Below are positions 9,313 through 17,363 of a stretch of DNA of 64,000 nucleotides, piece after piece. Both the position numbers and the translations under genes were made by a program. Under the pieces are notes generated by a model. It was not told the DNA's origin. It searched no databases and saw only the letters and a list, made by a program, of their open reading frames with translations. This DNA is from Microbulbifer elongatus (GTDB lineage Bacteria > Pseudomonadota > Gammaproteobacteria > Pseudomonadales > Cellvibrionaceae): assembly GCF_021165935.1 (NCBI RefSeq), contig NZ_CP088953.1:1783501-1847500 (forward strand), written 5' to 3'. How positions within the stretch are numbered: the stretch's first letter is position 1; each line of letters starts with the position of its first letter.

Positions 9313-9789
9313 TTACAGTCGTTGTAGCCTGTTCTCAGGACACTGCTGAAGCAGTGTCTGCAGCGGCGTGCCGTCGGGCATGATCAGGTCCGGCGCCAGG
9401 TCGGCCAGGGGCACCAGAACAAAATTGCGCTCCGGGATACGCGGGTGCGGTACCGCCAGTCGCTCGGTAGACAGGGTGATGTTGCCAAACAGCAGTATAT
9501 CCAGATCCAGAGTGCGTGCGCCCCAGCGCACGGAACGCTCGCGGCCGTGGCGGTTCTCGACGGCTTGTAGCGCATCCAGCAGTGATTCTGCCGGTAAATC
9601 GGTATCGAGTGCGGCAACCGCGTTCACATAATCCGGCTGTTCACCGGGGCCGACCGGTGCACTGCTGTAAAACGGTGAGCAGGCCATCAGCCGCGTTTCC
9701 GGAATCAGAGTAATGGCGTCGAGTGCGCGGCGCAATTGCCCGGCCGGGTTCGCCAGGTTACTGCCGAGGCCAATATAGCAGCGAGTCAC
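9313..9789 (-). CDS. folK: 2-amino-4-hydroxy-6-hydroxymethyldihydropteridine pyrophosphokinase
   Basis: HPPK transfers pyrophosphate from ATP to hydroxymethyl-dihydropterin in folate synthesis. The 158-residue protein starts TRCYIGLGSNLANP after a GTG initiator at 9789 and carries the family signature around RWGARTLDLDILLFG (Asp pair binding two Mg2+) and PHPRIPERNFVLVPL. The long upstream reading-frame extension to 10029 overlaps pcnB and is not conserved, so the GTG start, 13 bases after the pcnB stop, is preferred. Tight spacing indicates translation from a pcnB-folK transcript. Confidence 0.93.
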   Translation of the reverse strand: MTRCYIGLGSNLANPAGQLRRALDAITLIPETRLMACSPFYSSAPVGPGEQPDYVNAVAALDTDLPAESLLDALQAVENRHGRERSVRWGARTLDLDILLFGNITLSTERLAVPHPRIPERNFVLVPLADLAPDLIMPDGTPLQTLLQQCPENRLQRL

Positions 9790-9802
9790 TTGGGATTTCC
9801 GC

Positions 9803-11296
9803 TCAATCTGCCGGGCGATGCGCGCCGCTGTCGGGGCGCTTGTTGCGATTCCGATTGCGTCCACCGCGATTGCGGCGCCCCCGACTCTTACTGCCGCGGG
9901 GGCCGTTGCGCGGTACGTCGCGCACCATCTGTAGACGCTGTTCTTCATCAGCCTGCTGGAAATCCGTCCACCACTGGCCGAGGCCGGCGGGGATTTCGCC
10001 GCTGTCTTCCCGCAGCAGAAGGAAATCATAGGCGGCGCGGAAGCGGGGCATTTCCATCAGTCGGAAGGCGCGCTCGCCGCCGCGGCGGGGCAGGCGGGAC
10101 TGCATATCCCAGATCTCTCGCATAGGCATGGAAAAACGCTTGGGAATGGCGGTATGCGCCAGCTGTGCGCTGGTGATCTTCTGCGCGGACTGGGCCAGCG
10201 CGGGTACTGGTGGAATACCTTTGCTTTCGAGAAATTTCTGTTCGCTGTTGACCGCAGGCCACAGCAGCGCCGCGTACAGGAATGCCGGGGTTACGCGCTG
10301 GTCCGAGCGGATGCGGGTGTCAGTGTTGCGCAGGGCCTGGCGGGTGAGGGCCAGAGCCTCCGGGTGCTCCAGCATGCGCGCGTTGTCCGGGAACAGGTGC
10401 GGCCACAGCGCGTGTTCACGCAGTAGCTCGAAGGTGCGTTCGCCGTAGCCGCTCATCAGCAGCTTCAATACCTCATCGAACAGCCGTGCCGGGGCAATAT
10501 TGCGCAGCAGCGGGGCGAGAGTGCGCAATGGCGCGGCAGTACTGGGCTCGATGTCGAAATCCAGTTTGGCCGCGAAGCGCACGGCGCGCAGCATTCGTAC
10601 CGGGTCTTCTTTATAACGGGTTTCCGGGTCGCCGATCATACGGATCAGGCGCTGTTCGATATCCTGGATACCGCCGGTGTAATCGTGGATCTCAAACCCA
10701 TTTGTGGTGTAGTACAGCGCGTTGACGGTGAAGTCCCGGCGCACCGCATCGCTTTCCAGGTCCCCGTACACATTATCCCGTAGCAGCATGCCGTGTTCGG
10801 ACTGCTGTGCTTCATGGGCTTCGCCATCGCTGTGATGGCCACGGAAGGTGGTTACTTCAATGACCTCGCGGCCGATGCGCGCATGCAGAATCCGGAAGCG
10901 GCGGCCGACGATCCGGGCCCCGCGAAACAATTGCTTGGCCTGCTCCGGTGTGGCGTCTGTGGCCACGTCGAAATCTTTCGGGTGGCCGCCCAGCAGCAGA
11001 TCGCGTACGCCACCGCCCACGATGTAGGCCTCAAAACCCGCTTCCTGCAGACGCTTCATGACGGTCAGCGCCGCGCGGCTGACATCCCGTCGTGACAGGC
11101 AGTGATCACTGCGGGGGACCACGGTGCGGGAATGGCTGGAAGGTGATGTGGGTTTGCGGTTGGGGCGCGGGGGGCGGGAGTCGGAAGAAGGAGACTGACC
11201 GGAATCGGATTGGCCCGAGTCTCCATGGGCTTCGCCTGCGGAGGCTTTGGACTTGTTGTGCCAGCGCTTGATGCTGCTGATCAGGGTGTTGAACAT
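9803..11296 (-). CDS. pcnB: Poly(A) polymerase I
   Basis: PcnB adds 3' poly(A) tails to RNAs and promotes their decay. The 497-residue protein contains the class II nucleotidyltransferase core: VGGGVRDLLLGGHPKDFDVATDA (GG and DxD motif, about residues 90-112), the RRDFTVNALYY block and the RMLRAVRFAAKL helix. The C-terminus is rich in Arg/Gly/Asn, probably RNA-binding. A Ser/Pro-rich linker occupies residues 20-60. I start at the Met at 11296 (MFNTLISSIKRW); the frame stays open to 11665, but that part overlaps the putative CrcZ-like RNA and is not conserved. Location just downstream of cbrB and the RNA matches Pseudomonas. Confidence 0.93.
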   Translation of the reverse strand: MFNTLISSIKRWHNKSKASAGEAHGDSGQSDSGQSPSSDSRPPRPNRKPTSPSSHSRTVVPRSDHCLSRRDVSRAALTVMKRLQEAGFEAYIVGGGVRDLLLGGHPKDFDVATDATPEQAKQLFRGARIVGRRFRILHARIGREVIEVTTFRGHHSDGEAHEAQQSEHGMLLRDNVYGDLESDAVRRDFTVNALYYTTNGFEIHDYTGGIQDIEQRLIRMIGDPETRYKEDPVRMLRAVRFAAKLDFDIEPSTAAPLRTLAPLLRNIAPARLFDEVLKLLMSGYGERTFELLREHALWPHLFPDNARMLEHPEALALTRQALRNTDTRIRSDQRVTPAFLYAALLWPAVNSEQKFLESKGIPPVPALAQSAQKITSAQLAHTAIPKRFSMPMREIWDMQSRLPRRGGERAFRLMEMPRFRAAYDFLLLREDSGEIPAGLGQWWTDFQQADEEQRLQMVRDVPRNGPRGSKSRGRRNRGGRNRNRNKRPDSGAHRPAD

Positions 11297-11569
11297 ACGC
11301 CTATCTATATTGTCCGCGGCCCTCTGGAATGGGGCGGCTGTAATCTTTATCGGTGTACCTTCTCTCTGCCTCCCGCTCGGCGTGTGTGGCGTCGGGTGCG
11401 CGCTGGTCGAAGATACCTGAGTGGAAACCGGAGTGTTCCGCATGCGGGCTATCAGAAGCCTGGCGGCGGACGCGGTGTCGGTATGAGGGCGGATTCTATC
11501 ACATGCAGCACAATGCACAGCTGCCGGACCCACTCCTGTGGGGACCAGCATCCCATGTGCATCGATTGA

Positions 11570-11988
11570 GAAGAAAGAAAAGAAGGGAATTATTCTTATT
11601 CGGTATGAAGGCAGCGGCTTCCTTGCGCTATCAATTTGCTTTTCAGCAAACCCTCTCCCAGGCACAATCAGTCAGTTTGTCACGTGCTTGTCGTTATTTT
11701 TGTTGTCTTCTACAAATTATTGTTTTTGTTATTTCTCTTTATTCTTATTGTTTATTTTTATTATTAGCTTTGTGTGGTACCCGAAGGTAACCGTTTTTCA
11801 TTTATTTTTATTGTTGTTCTGAGCCTTATTATTGTTATTGGCTCTGTTTTGCTCCGGAATCGATCGCTTTGGCTTTTATTGTCGATCTGCCCGTTATTAT
11901 TTTTATTGTGTTGCGCCCGCTTATTGTCAGTTGTTATTAGGGCTTAAACAGTCATTTATTTTTATTCTTGGCTGTTCTTGTTGTTTGA
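11570..11988 (-). ncRNA. crcZ: Putative CrcZ-like Hfq/Crc-sequestering small RNA
   Basis: Read on the minus strand, this cbrB-pcnB intergenic stretch is extremely A-rich while flanking genes are GC-rich. It holds about ten AANAANAA-type blocks, for example AACAACAAGAAC at the predicted 5' end, AATAAAAATAATAAC, AATAACAATAATAAG, AACAACAATAAAAATAAA and AATAACAAAAACAATAAT. They are separated by small stems: GAGCC-N14-GGCTC with the A-rich block in the loop (11821-11844), a C(UUCG)G-capped stem (11776-11792), and TTTGCT-GAAA-AGCAAA (11635-11650). Known: Pseudomonas CrcZ (about 400 nt) lies in this same slot and titrates Hfq/Crc through such CA motifs. A sigma-54 promoter ends about 10 bases before the predicted 5' end. 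The 3' end is uncertain: I stop in a pyrimidine tract (11568-11587) and see no clean terminator. Confidence 0.72.
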
Positions 11989-11997
11989 CCTATACAA

Positions 11998-12013
11998 AGC
12001 AGATAGCGTGCCA
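11998..12013 (-). promoter_or_regulatory. Sigma-54 (RpoN) promoter of the CrcZ-like RNA
   Basis: On the minus strand the sequence is TTGGCACGCTATCTGCT, i.e. TGGCACG-N4-CTGCT. It matches the sigma-54 consensus TGGCACG-N4-TTGCW with one mismatch and has the required GG-N10-GC spacing. Counting from the GC at -12, transcription would start near 11986-11990, just before the first A-rich block. The gene immediately upstream, cbrB, encodes a sigma-54 activator. Confidence 0.78.
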
Positions 12014-12087
12014 ACTTTGAAAAAGCCTTATAAATCAATGGTTTAACTTTTTTGGGAACTTTTTTGTGGCGCTGAAATACAGCGATC

Positions 12088-12181
12088 CGTTACACATGGT
12101 GCGCTTGTTGTTACTTGTCTGCGGTGGGGGGTAACACTTTCAGTTGTTACCAATTTTGCGGGGTGTTACCGCTCCGTTACA
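12088..12181. promoter_or_regulatory. Cluster of TGTTAC half-sites, candidate CbrB upstream activating sequence
   Basis: Six copies of (T/C)GTTAC or its complement lie within 94 bases: 12088-12094, 12109-12114, 12131-12136 (as GTAACA), 12145-12150, 12164-12169 and 12175-12181. The pair TGTTAC-N16-GTAACA (12109-12136) forms an inverted repeat. The cluster begins about 75 bases upstream of the sigma-54 promoter, typical enhancer distance. From memory, Pseudomonas CbrB recognises TGTTAC/GTAACA-type palindromes; assignment to CbrB here is an inference. Confidence 0.6.
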
Positions 12182-12255
12182 GGCCCGTCACGGGGCGTGC
12201 GGGCCCTCGGGGTCGGCGGCTAAGTCGTTGAAAGGTATGGGGTTTTCCCGGAATT

Positions 12256-12286
12256 AAAAAAGCCCGGGCTGGCAGGCCCGGGCTTT
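12256..12286 (-). terminator. Rho-independent terminator after cbrB
   Basis: A perfect 11-bp stem (AAAGCCCGGGC / GCCCGGGCTTT) with a six-base loop is followed on the minus strand by six T residues. It lies 25 bases past the cbrB stop. It separates cbrB transcription from the independently promoted CrcZ-like RNA. Confidence 0.9.
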
Positions 12287-12311
12287 GCGGCAGTAGGTGG
12301 TCGGGGGGCGC

Positions 12312-13706
12312 TCAGGCCTCCGCCAACCGTTTGGCTTTTTTGCGGGGGATGCCCAGCTTCTGGCGGCGCTCCCACAGACATTTGCGGCTCACCCCAAGTT
12401 TCTTGGCCAGTTCGGTCTCGCTCATGGTCTCCTGGTGCTCGAGAACGAAACGGGCAAAATAGTCTTCCAGCGACAGGTCCTCCCGCGGATCTTCCCGCAG
12501 GCTGTTGCGCGGACGCCGTTCCGGGTCGGCTTCGTCGATGGGAACCAGGTCCAGGTCGATATCCAGCGTGCGGTGGTCGATCTCGGTGGTGTCGTCGGTG
12601 AGAATCACGGCCCGCTGAATCGCATTCTCCAGTTCGCGCACGTTACCCGGCCAGGTGTAGGTGGTTACCGCCTGGATCGCTTCCGGTGACAGCTTCAGGG
12701 TTGCGCGGTTGACCTTGGCACAGAATTTTTCCAGCAGCTTTTCCGCAATGCTCAGGACATCTTTGCCGCGCTCGCGCAGTGGTGGCAATGTCATCTGCAC
12801 GACATTGATCCGGTAATAAAGGTCTTCCCGGAATTTGTGCTCAGCGGCCAGTTGACGCAGATTTCGGTGGGTGGCGGCAACCAGTCGAACGTTGACCTTG
12901 CGGGACTCGATGGCGCCAATCGGGCGAACTTCGCCCTCCTGAAGGACCCGCAACAGCCGCGCCTGGGCTTCCAGAGGTAATTCGCCAATTTCGTCGAGAA
13001 ACAGGGTGCCACCATCGGCGGCGGTGATCAGGCCCTCGCGGGCCGTCTGGGCGCCGGTAAACGCCCCTTTCTCATGACCAAACAGCTCGGCCTCAATCAG
13101 GGTCTCGGGAATGGCGGCGCAGTTCACCGAGATCAGAGGCTTGCCGTTGCGCTTGCTCTCCTCGTGGATCGCCCGCGCTACCAGTTCCTTACCGGTGCCG
13201 GTTTCGCCGTGCACCAGTACCGTGGCATCAGTCGGTGCCACCTTGTGGATGCGCGCATAGAGCTCGCGCATCACCGGGCTGTCGCCGATCATTCCGGATA
13301 TGGCCCGGCCCTCGGCCTTGCTGTCTGCGGCAGCGGCGCCGGCGGCGCGGTTCTGCTCAGCCTTGCCGATGACCCGGCGCACGGTGGCCAGCATCTCGTC
13401 GTGATCGAAGGGCTTTGCAATATAGTCGGCGGCGCCCATGCGCATGGAGTCCACCGCAGAGCGCAGACTGGCGTAACTGGTCATGATCAGCACCGGTACA
13501 TCCCCCGCCAGCTTGAGCAGGTCGGTACCCGGTGCGCCCGGCAGACGCAGGTCTGAGATGATCAGATCCATATCCGCCAGGCGATACTTTGTGGTGGCCT
13601 CGCGGACCGAGCCGGCTTCACTGATCTTGTAGCGGTGCCGCTCCAGCAGTTTGCGCAAGGCAGTGCGGATAATGGCTTCATCTTCTACGATCAGAATGTG
13701 GCTCAT
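12312..13706 (-). CDS. cbrB: Sigma-54-dependent response regulator CbrB
   Basis: This 464-residue NtrC-family activator has a receiver domain (phospho-acceptor Asp52 in IISDLRLPG), an AAA+ domain with Walker A GETGTGKE and the sigma-54-contacting GAFTGA loop in HEKGAFTGAQ, and a C-terminal Fis-type helix-turn-helix (ETELAKKLGVSRKCLWERRQ). Known: CbrB, phosphorylated by CbrA, activates carbon/nitrogen utilisation genes and crcZ in Pseudomonas. Context (gluQRS-cbrX-cbrA upstream, pcnB downstream) supports orthology over other NtrC-like regulators. A TGTTAC half-site overlaps the leader right before the ATG (13708-13713), which would allow autoregulation. Confidence 0.93.
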   Translation of the reverse strand: MSHILIVEDEAIIRTALRKLLERHRYKISEAGSVREATTKYRLADMDLIISDLRLPGAPGTDLLKLAGDVPVLIMTSYASLRSAVDSMRMGAADYIAKPFDHDEMLATVRRVIGKAEQNRAAGAAAADSKAEGRAISGMIGDSPVMRELYARIHKVAPTDATVLVHGETGTGKELVARAIHEESKRNGKPLISVNCAAIPETLIEAELFGHEKGAFTGAQTAREGLITAADGGTLFLDEIGELPLEAQARLLRVLQEGEVRPIGAIESRKVNVRLVAATHRNLRQLAAEHKFREDLYYRINVVQMTLPPLRERGKDVLSIAEKLLEKFCAKVNRATLKLSPEAIQAVTTYTWPGNVRELENAIQRAVILTDDTTEIDHRTLDIDLDLVPIDEADPERRPRNSLREDPREDLSLEDYFARFVLEHQETMSETELAKKLGVSRKCLWERRQKLGIPRKKAKRLAEA

Positions 13707-13873
13707 GTGTTACGCCTGGTTACAAAGTGTGCAGAGGGGGCTAAGTTTTACCTTTTGGGCGTTTCGATGCAACCCAGAGTCGCCCCTGCGGTTAAAAAAC
13801 GCTCAAATATTGTTGTCTATTCGTAACCATCCGGTCACAAGTGCTTCCGCCTCGGCGTAGCCCGACTCGTGAT

Positions 13874-16867
13874 TCACGCCGGTAGCAGTGGTATCTGCAC
13901 GATAAAGCGCGCCCCGCGGCCTGTCTCCGGATGGGCCGGGCTGACCAGCTCCAGCTGTCCCCCGTGCTCTTCCACGATGCTGTACACCATAGCCAGGCCC
14001 AGTCCGGTTCCCTCACCTGGTTCCTTGGTGGTAAAGAAAGGTTCGAGGATGCGTTCCCGGTGCGCCGGGGAGATACCCGGGCCGTTGTCGGTGACCGCAA
14101 TACAGGCGAGCCCGGTGCGGGTATACCCTTCTACCTCAATATGCCCGCCGTCCGGGCTGGCATCGCGGGCGTTGCTCAGCAGGTTGATGAAGACCTGGAT
14201 CAGGCGCTGATTATCCCCCAGGCCTATCAAGCCTTCGGGCACCTGGTTGGCGAAGGTCACCTCGGTTTTATCCCGCTGTAGAGACAGCAGTTGCACCGCC
14301 TCCTCCACGCAGGCGCGCATATCCACCGGGGCCTTTTCCGTTTCCTGGTTGCCGCTGTGAGAGAAGCTCACCAGGGAGTGCACAATGCGGCTGATCCGCT
14401 GGGTCTGGCTCAGAATCTGGTCTGCGGTCTCCAGCACTTCTGGATTGTCGGAATCGAACTGGAGATTCTGTGCCAGGCAGGCAATCCCGGTAACCGGGTT
14501 GCCGACTTCGTGCGCAACCCCAGCTGCGAGGCGGCCCACCGATGCCAGCCGCTCACTGTGCATCAACTCCTGCTCCAGAAGTTGCGTTTCAGTAATGTCT
14601 TCCACCAGCAGCATCTGCCCGTCACCGCGGTTGTCTCGGCTGCGGCTTTCTTTGCTGCGATTGCTGTTGTCGCGGCCGTACTTGCCAACACGCTGCTTGA
14701 GGCGTGTCTTGTGCAGGTTCAGCCAGTGGCTGGCCCCCTCGATGTCGACCTGCTGCTTGAACTGGCTGTCCTCTTCTGAGCGTGCAAACTCCGTCAACAG
14801 GTCGCGCCAGGGTGCCGGCAGGTATTCGGGCTTGGAGCCGATCACTTCGCTGGCCGTGATACCGGTGAGGTCGGCCATGGCGTAGTTCCACAGTAATATC
14901 TCGCCATCGCGGCCGAGAGAGCAGGCGGCCATGGGCAGTTCTTCCAGCATCTGCCGGTGGTACAGGCGCAGGTTGTTGAGCTCTGCCGCGAGGCCGGTGA
15001 GCTGATTTTTGTAGCGGCTGAGGCGGGTCTCGATCAGGTTGATGTCTTTGTTAGCGGGCTGGTCGCCGGTAACAAAGGGCAGGTGCCGGTCGAGAATCTG
15101 GCCGGCCAGTACCCGTCCCAGCAGGCCGGATAAATTGGCTTCCAGTCGGTCGCGCAACTGGCGCAGGGCGTAAGGGCGTCGCTCTTCTTCGGTCAGATTC
15201 AGCTGGCGCAGAGCGCGGCCAACCTCCTGGCTGGCGGTGGCGGCGCCAAGGCTTTCGGAAAGCCGCAGGCGGAATTCCGCGGCGGTCTGAACATCCAGTT
15301 CCAGACGCAGGGCCTGGCTGATGGAGTCGTCGCTACACAGATCCGCGGCGTAGCGCTCCAGGCTGGAGGTACGGGTGAAAATCGACAGGCAGACAAACAG
15401 CAGAATGTTGGCCGATAGCGACAGGGTGGTGACCTGTGGCCAGATTTCCATTCCCAGGGGCACACGGTAGCCGCCGACAGTGATGCCGCTGTTGCCGACC
15501 ATGGCCGGAAACAGCAGGCCCGCGGCCCAGATCAGCATTCCGGCCAATAGCCCCGCGATAAACCCGCGGCGGTTACCCTGCGGCCAGTGAATCACGGCAA
15601 AGATACCCGGCAGAAACTGCAGCGAGGCAATAAACGCAATAATTGCCAGGTCGGAAAGTGACAGCCGGTTATTCAACAGCAGATAAAAGGCAAATCCCGC
15701 GAGGAATAGTGCCGCCACCAACGCCCGGCGCAACCAAAGCAGTTGGCGGTACATGTTGTCATCCGACTGCCAGCGGGTGCCGGGCAGCAGCCAGTGGTTC
15801 ATCACCATGGTGGCCAGTGCCAGGGTGATCATGATCAGGGCGCCGGTGGCGGCGGAAAGACCACCGATAAAGGCGAGAATCGTCAGGGTGGCCGAGCCGC
15901 TGGCGCGCGGTACTGCCAAAGTGAAATATTGCACCGGCTCGGTGACATCCAGCGCAAACCCTGCCCACATGATCGGGAAGATCGGCAGTGCCATCAGCAG
16001 CATAAACAGGGGGAAGCCCCAGCTGGCGGTGCGTAGCCCCTGGGTGGCGGGGCGCTCGGCAATACTCAGATAAAAAATGTGCGGCATGGCGACCGCGGTG
16101 GCAATAAACACCAGCAGCAGGGTGTGGGAGGAGCCCTGTTTAATGGGGGAGTAGAGTAGCTGTTGCATATCGCTGTTGTCGGCCAGCCAGCTGTCCAGCC
16201 CATCCAGTCCACCGAACACCCCATATACCGCGTAGAGCCCCACCGCCAGCAGGGCGACCAGTTTGACCACCGACTCCAGCGCCATGGCGCTGGCGAGGCC
16301 GGCGCGGCGTTTGCGCGAGGCGCCGTAGGTGCTGGTGAATACGGCGAGCAATACGCAGTAGAAAAAGGCGATGAGGTCTTTGCTGGTGACGCCCGTGTCC
16401 GGCAGGGCCAGGGCGGCGACGTTGTCCCGGGACAGCAGTGCGAGGGTTTCCGCAACGGCCTGAATCTGCAGGGCGATCAGTGGTAGCAACCCAAGCAGCA
16501 TAAACAGGGTGGCGAGGGTGCCGGCTTCGCGGCTGTGGTAGCGGAATACCAGCAGGTCGGCGGGGGAGGTGAGCTGGTAGCGCTGCGCGAGTTTTGCCAG
16601 GGGTTCCAGTGCTACGGGGGCAAACAGGAACATGGCGCCAGTGCCGAGGTGGTAGGCGAGAACGCCGTACCCGTGCTGCCAGGCGAGGTCGATGATGCCG
16701 TAGTAGGTCCAGGCGCTGAGGGAAACGCCGAGGGACAGGACATAAAAAAACGGGTGGCGCACCCAGTTGGTGGGCAGCCAGCCTTTGGAGGTAGCGAAGG
16801 CGACGAAGAAGAGGGCGAAGATGTAGGCGACGCCGATCAGCGCAATATTGACGATCTCAAAGGTCAT
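13874..16867 (-). CDS. cbrA: Sensor histidine kinase CbrA with SSS-transporter-like domain
   Basis: This 997-residue membrane kinase begins with a multi-helix sodium/solute symporter (SLC5-like) domain (about 1-500), followed by a cytoplasmic linker domain, a PAS domain (about 640-720, around LPMAACSLGRDGEILLWN) and the kinase core. The H-box is AAGVAHEVGNPVTG with phospho-acceptor His786; the N box is FINLLSNARDA; the G boxes are DNGPGIS and GTGLGLAMVYS. Known: Pseudomonas CbrA has the same SSS fusion, transports histidine and signals to CbrB. Here it overlaps the cbrX-like gene upstream by 11 bases and precedes cbrB by 167 bases. Confidence 0.94.
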   Translation of the reverse strand: MTFEIVNIALIGVAYIFALFFVAFATSKGWLPTNWVRHPFFYVLSLGVSLSAWTYYGIIDLAWQHGYGVLAYHLGTGAMFLFAPVALEPLAKLAQRYQLTSPADLLVFRYHSREAGTLATLFMLLGLLPLIALQIQAVAETLALLSRDNVAALALPDTGVTSKDLIAFFYCVLLAVFTSTYGASRKRRAGLASAMALESVVKLVALLAVGLYAVYGVFGGLDGLDSWLADNSDMQQLLYSPIKQGSSHTLLLVFIATAVAMPHIFYLSIAERPATQGLRTASWGFPLFMLLMALPIFPIMWAGFALDVTEPVQYFTLAVPRASGSATLTILAFIGGLSAATGALIMITLALATMVMNHWLLPGTRWQSDDNMYRQLLWLRRALVAALFLAGFAFYLLLNNRLSLSDLAIIAFIASLQFLPGIFAVIHWPQGNRRGFIAGLLAGMLIWAAGLLFPAMVGNSGITVGGYRVPLGMEIWPQVTTLSLSANILLFVCLSIFTRTSSLERYAADLCSDDSISQALRLELDVQTAAEFRLRLSESLGAATASQEVGRALRQLNLTEEERRPYALRQLRDRLEANLSGLLGRVLAGQILDRHLPFVTGDQPANKDINLIETRLSRYKNQLTGLAAELNNLRLYHRQMLEELPMAACSLGRDGEILLWNYAMADLTGITASEVIGSKPEYLPAPWRDLLTEFARSEEDSQFKQQVDIEGASHWLNLHKTRLKQRVGKYGRDNSNRSKESRSRDNRGDGQMLLVEDITETQLLEQELMHSERLASVGRLAAGVAHEVGNPVTGIACLAQNLQFDSDNPEVLETADQILSQTQRISRIVHSLVSFSHSGNQETEKAPVDMRACVEEAVQLLSLQRDKTEVTFANQVPEGLIGLGDNQRLIQVFINLLSNARDASPDGGHIEVEGYTRTGLACIAVTDNGPGISPAHRERILEPFFTTKEPGEGTGLGLAMVYSIVEEHGGQLELVSPAHPETGRGARFIVQIPLLPA

Positions 16868-17033
16868 CGGGTTTGCGCCTCCGCTGTATAAATATGGCCA
16901 GCAGGATCAGGACGAACCAGAGGATAAAGGGGCGATACCAGGCGCCGGTGGGGTTGATCATCCAGGTGAATACGGTGGGGCTGAATACGTAGCCCACCAG
17001 TACCAGCAGGATTAACAGGGTGCGGTTGCTCAT
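16857..17033 (-). CDS. CbrX-like small inner-membrane protein
   Basis: This 58-residue protein starts MSNRTLLILLVLVGYVFSP and has two predicted membrane helices (about 4-24 and 36-52), separated by a short loop with MINPTGAWYRP, and a basic tail (QRRRKPDDL). Its stop overlaps the cbrA start by 11 bases, implying translational coupling. Pseudomonas genomes have a similar small hydrophobic gene overlapping cbrA, called cbrX in P. putida as I recall. Function is not established. A longer in-frame start at 17093 is less likely. Confidence 0.75.
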   Translation of the reverse strand: MSNRTLLILLVLVGYVFSPTVFTWMINPTGAWYRPFILWFVLILLAIFIQRRRKPDDL

Positions 17034-17146
17034 TGATGGCCTGTTGCGGGTGTCCTGCGGTGAGGCAGATCGATCTCGTGAAAACTGGCGCAAAATGTTA
17101 AAGCGCGGTTGGGGTGGAGTTCAACTTTTGTGGATCTTTTGGGTGT

Positions 17147-17323
17147 AGTGGCGGCGCCGCTACCGGGTGAAGCTTTGTAAGACACGAGCTAGGCGCCCCC
17201 CCGTTAACCCGTCCTTGGGGGCTCTGCACCGCCATCCATGGCGGTGACAAAACGATAGTTTTGGACGCCGGAGGCGCCCGAAGGGTGAGCTTGCGAATCT
17301 ACGTCTTGCAAAGACATACCCGG
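17147..17323. repeat. Dispersed imperfect inverted repeat, copy A
   Basis: This belongs to a three-copy intergenic family (copies near 20.3 and 27.0 kb). Shared landmarks are AGTGGCGGCGCCGCTACC, then GACACGAGCTAGGCGCCCCC, then a TTAACCC..GGGGGCTC core. Outer arms are 17163-17183 and 17303-17323, of which 16 of 21 positions pair, plus one G-T. Internal hairpins are CCGCCAT-CC-ATGGCGG (17230-17245) and CAAAAC-GATA-GTTTTG (17248-17263). It fills most of the 330-base gap between cbrX and gluQRS; I see no gene there. Confidence 0.75.
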
Positions 17324-17363
17324 TATCGACACCTTATCCCTGACCACGTTGAGCCATTGATTG

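Noticed and set aside
11521..11550. GGTCCCCAC-AGGA-GTGGGTCC hairpin on the minus strand as terminator of the A-rich RNA.
   Set aside because: Imperfect stem and no T-run after it; 3' end of the RNA left undecided.
11297..11665. A 123-codon N-terminal extension of pcnB.
   Set aside because: Low-complexity and unconserved, overlaps the CrcZ-like RNA; PcnB homologues start near the Met at 11296.
11538..12020. Plus-strand open frames (11538-11822 and 11832-12020) encoding Phe/Leu/Tyr/Cys-rich peptides.
   Set aside because: They translate the T-rich complement of the A-rich RNA; composition is unlike any gene here, there is no ribosome site, and they resemble no protein family.
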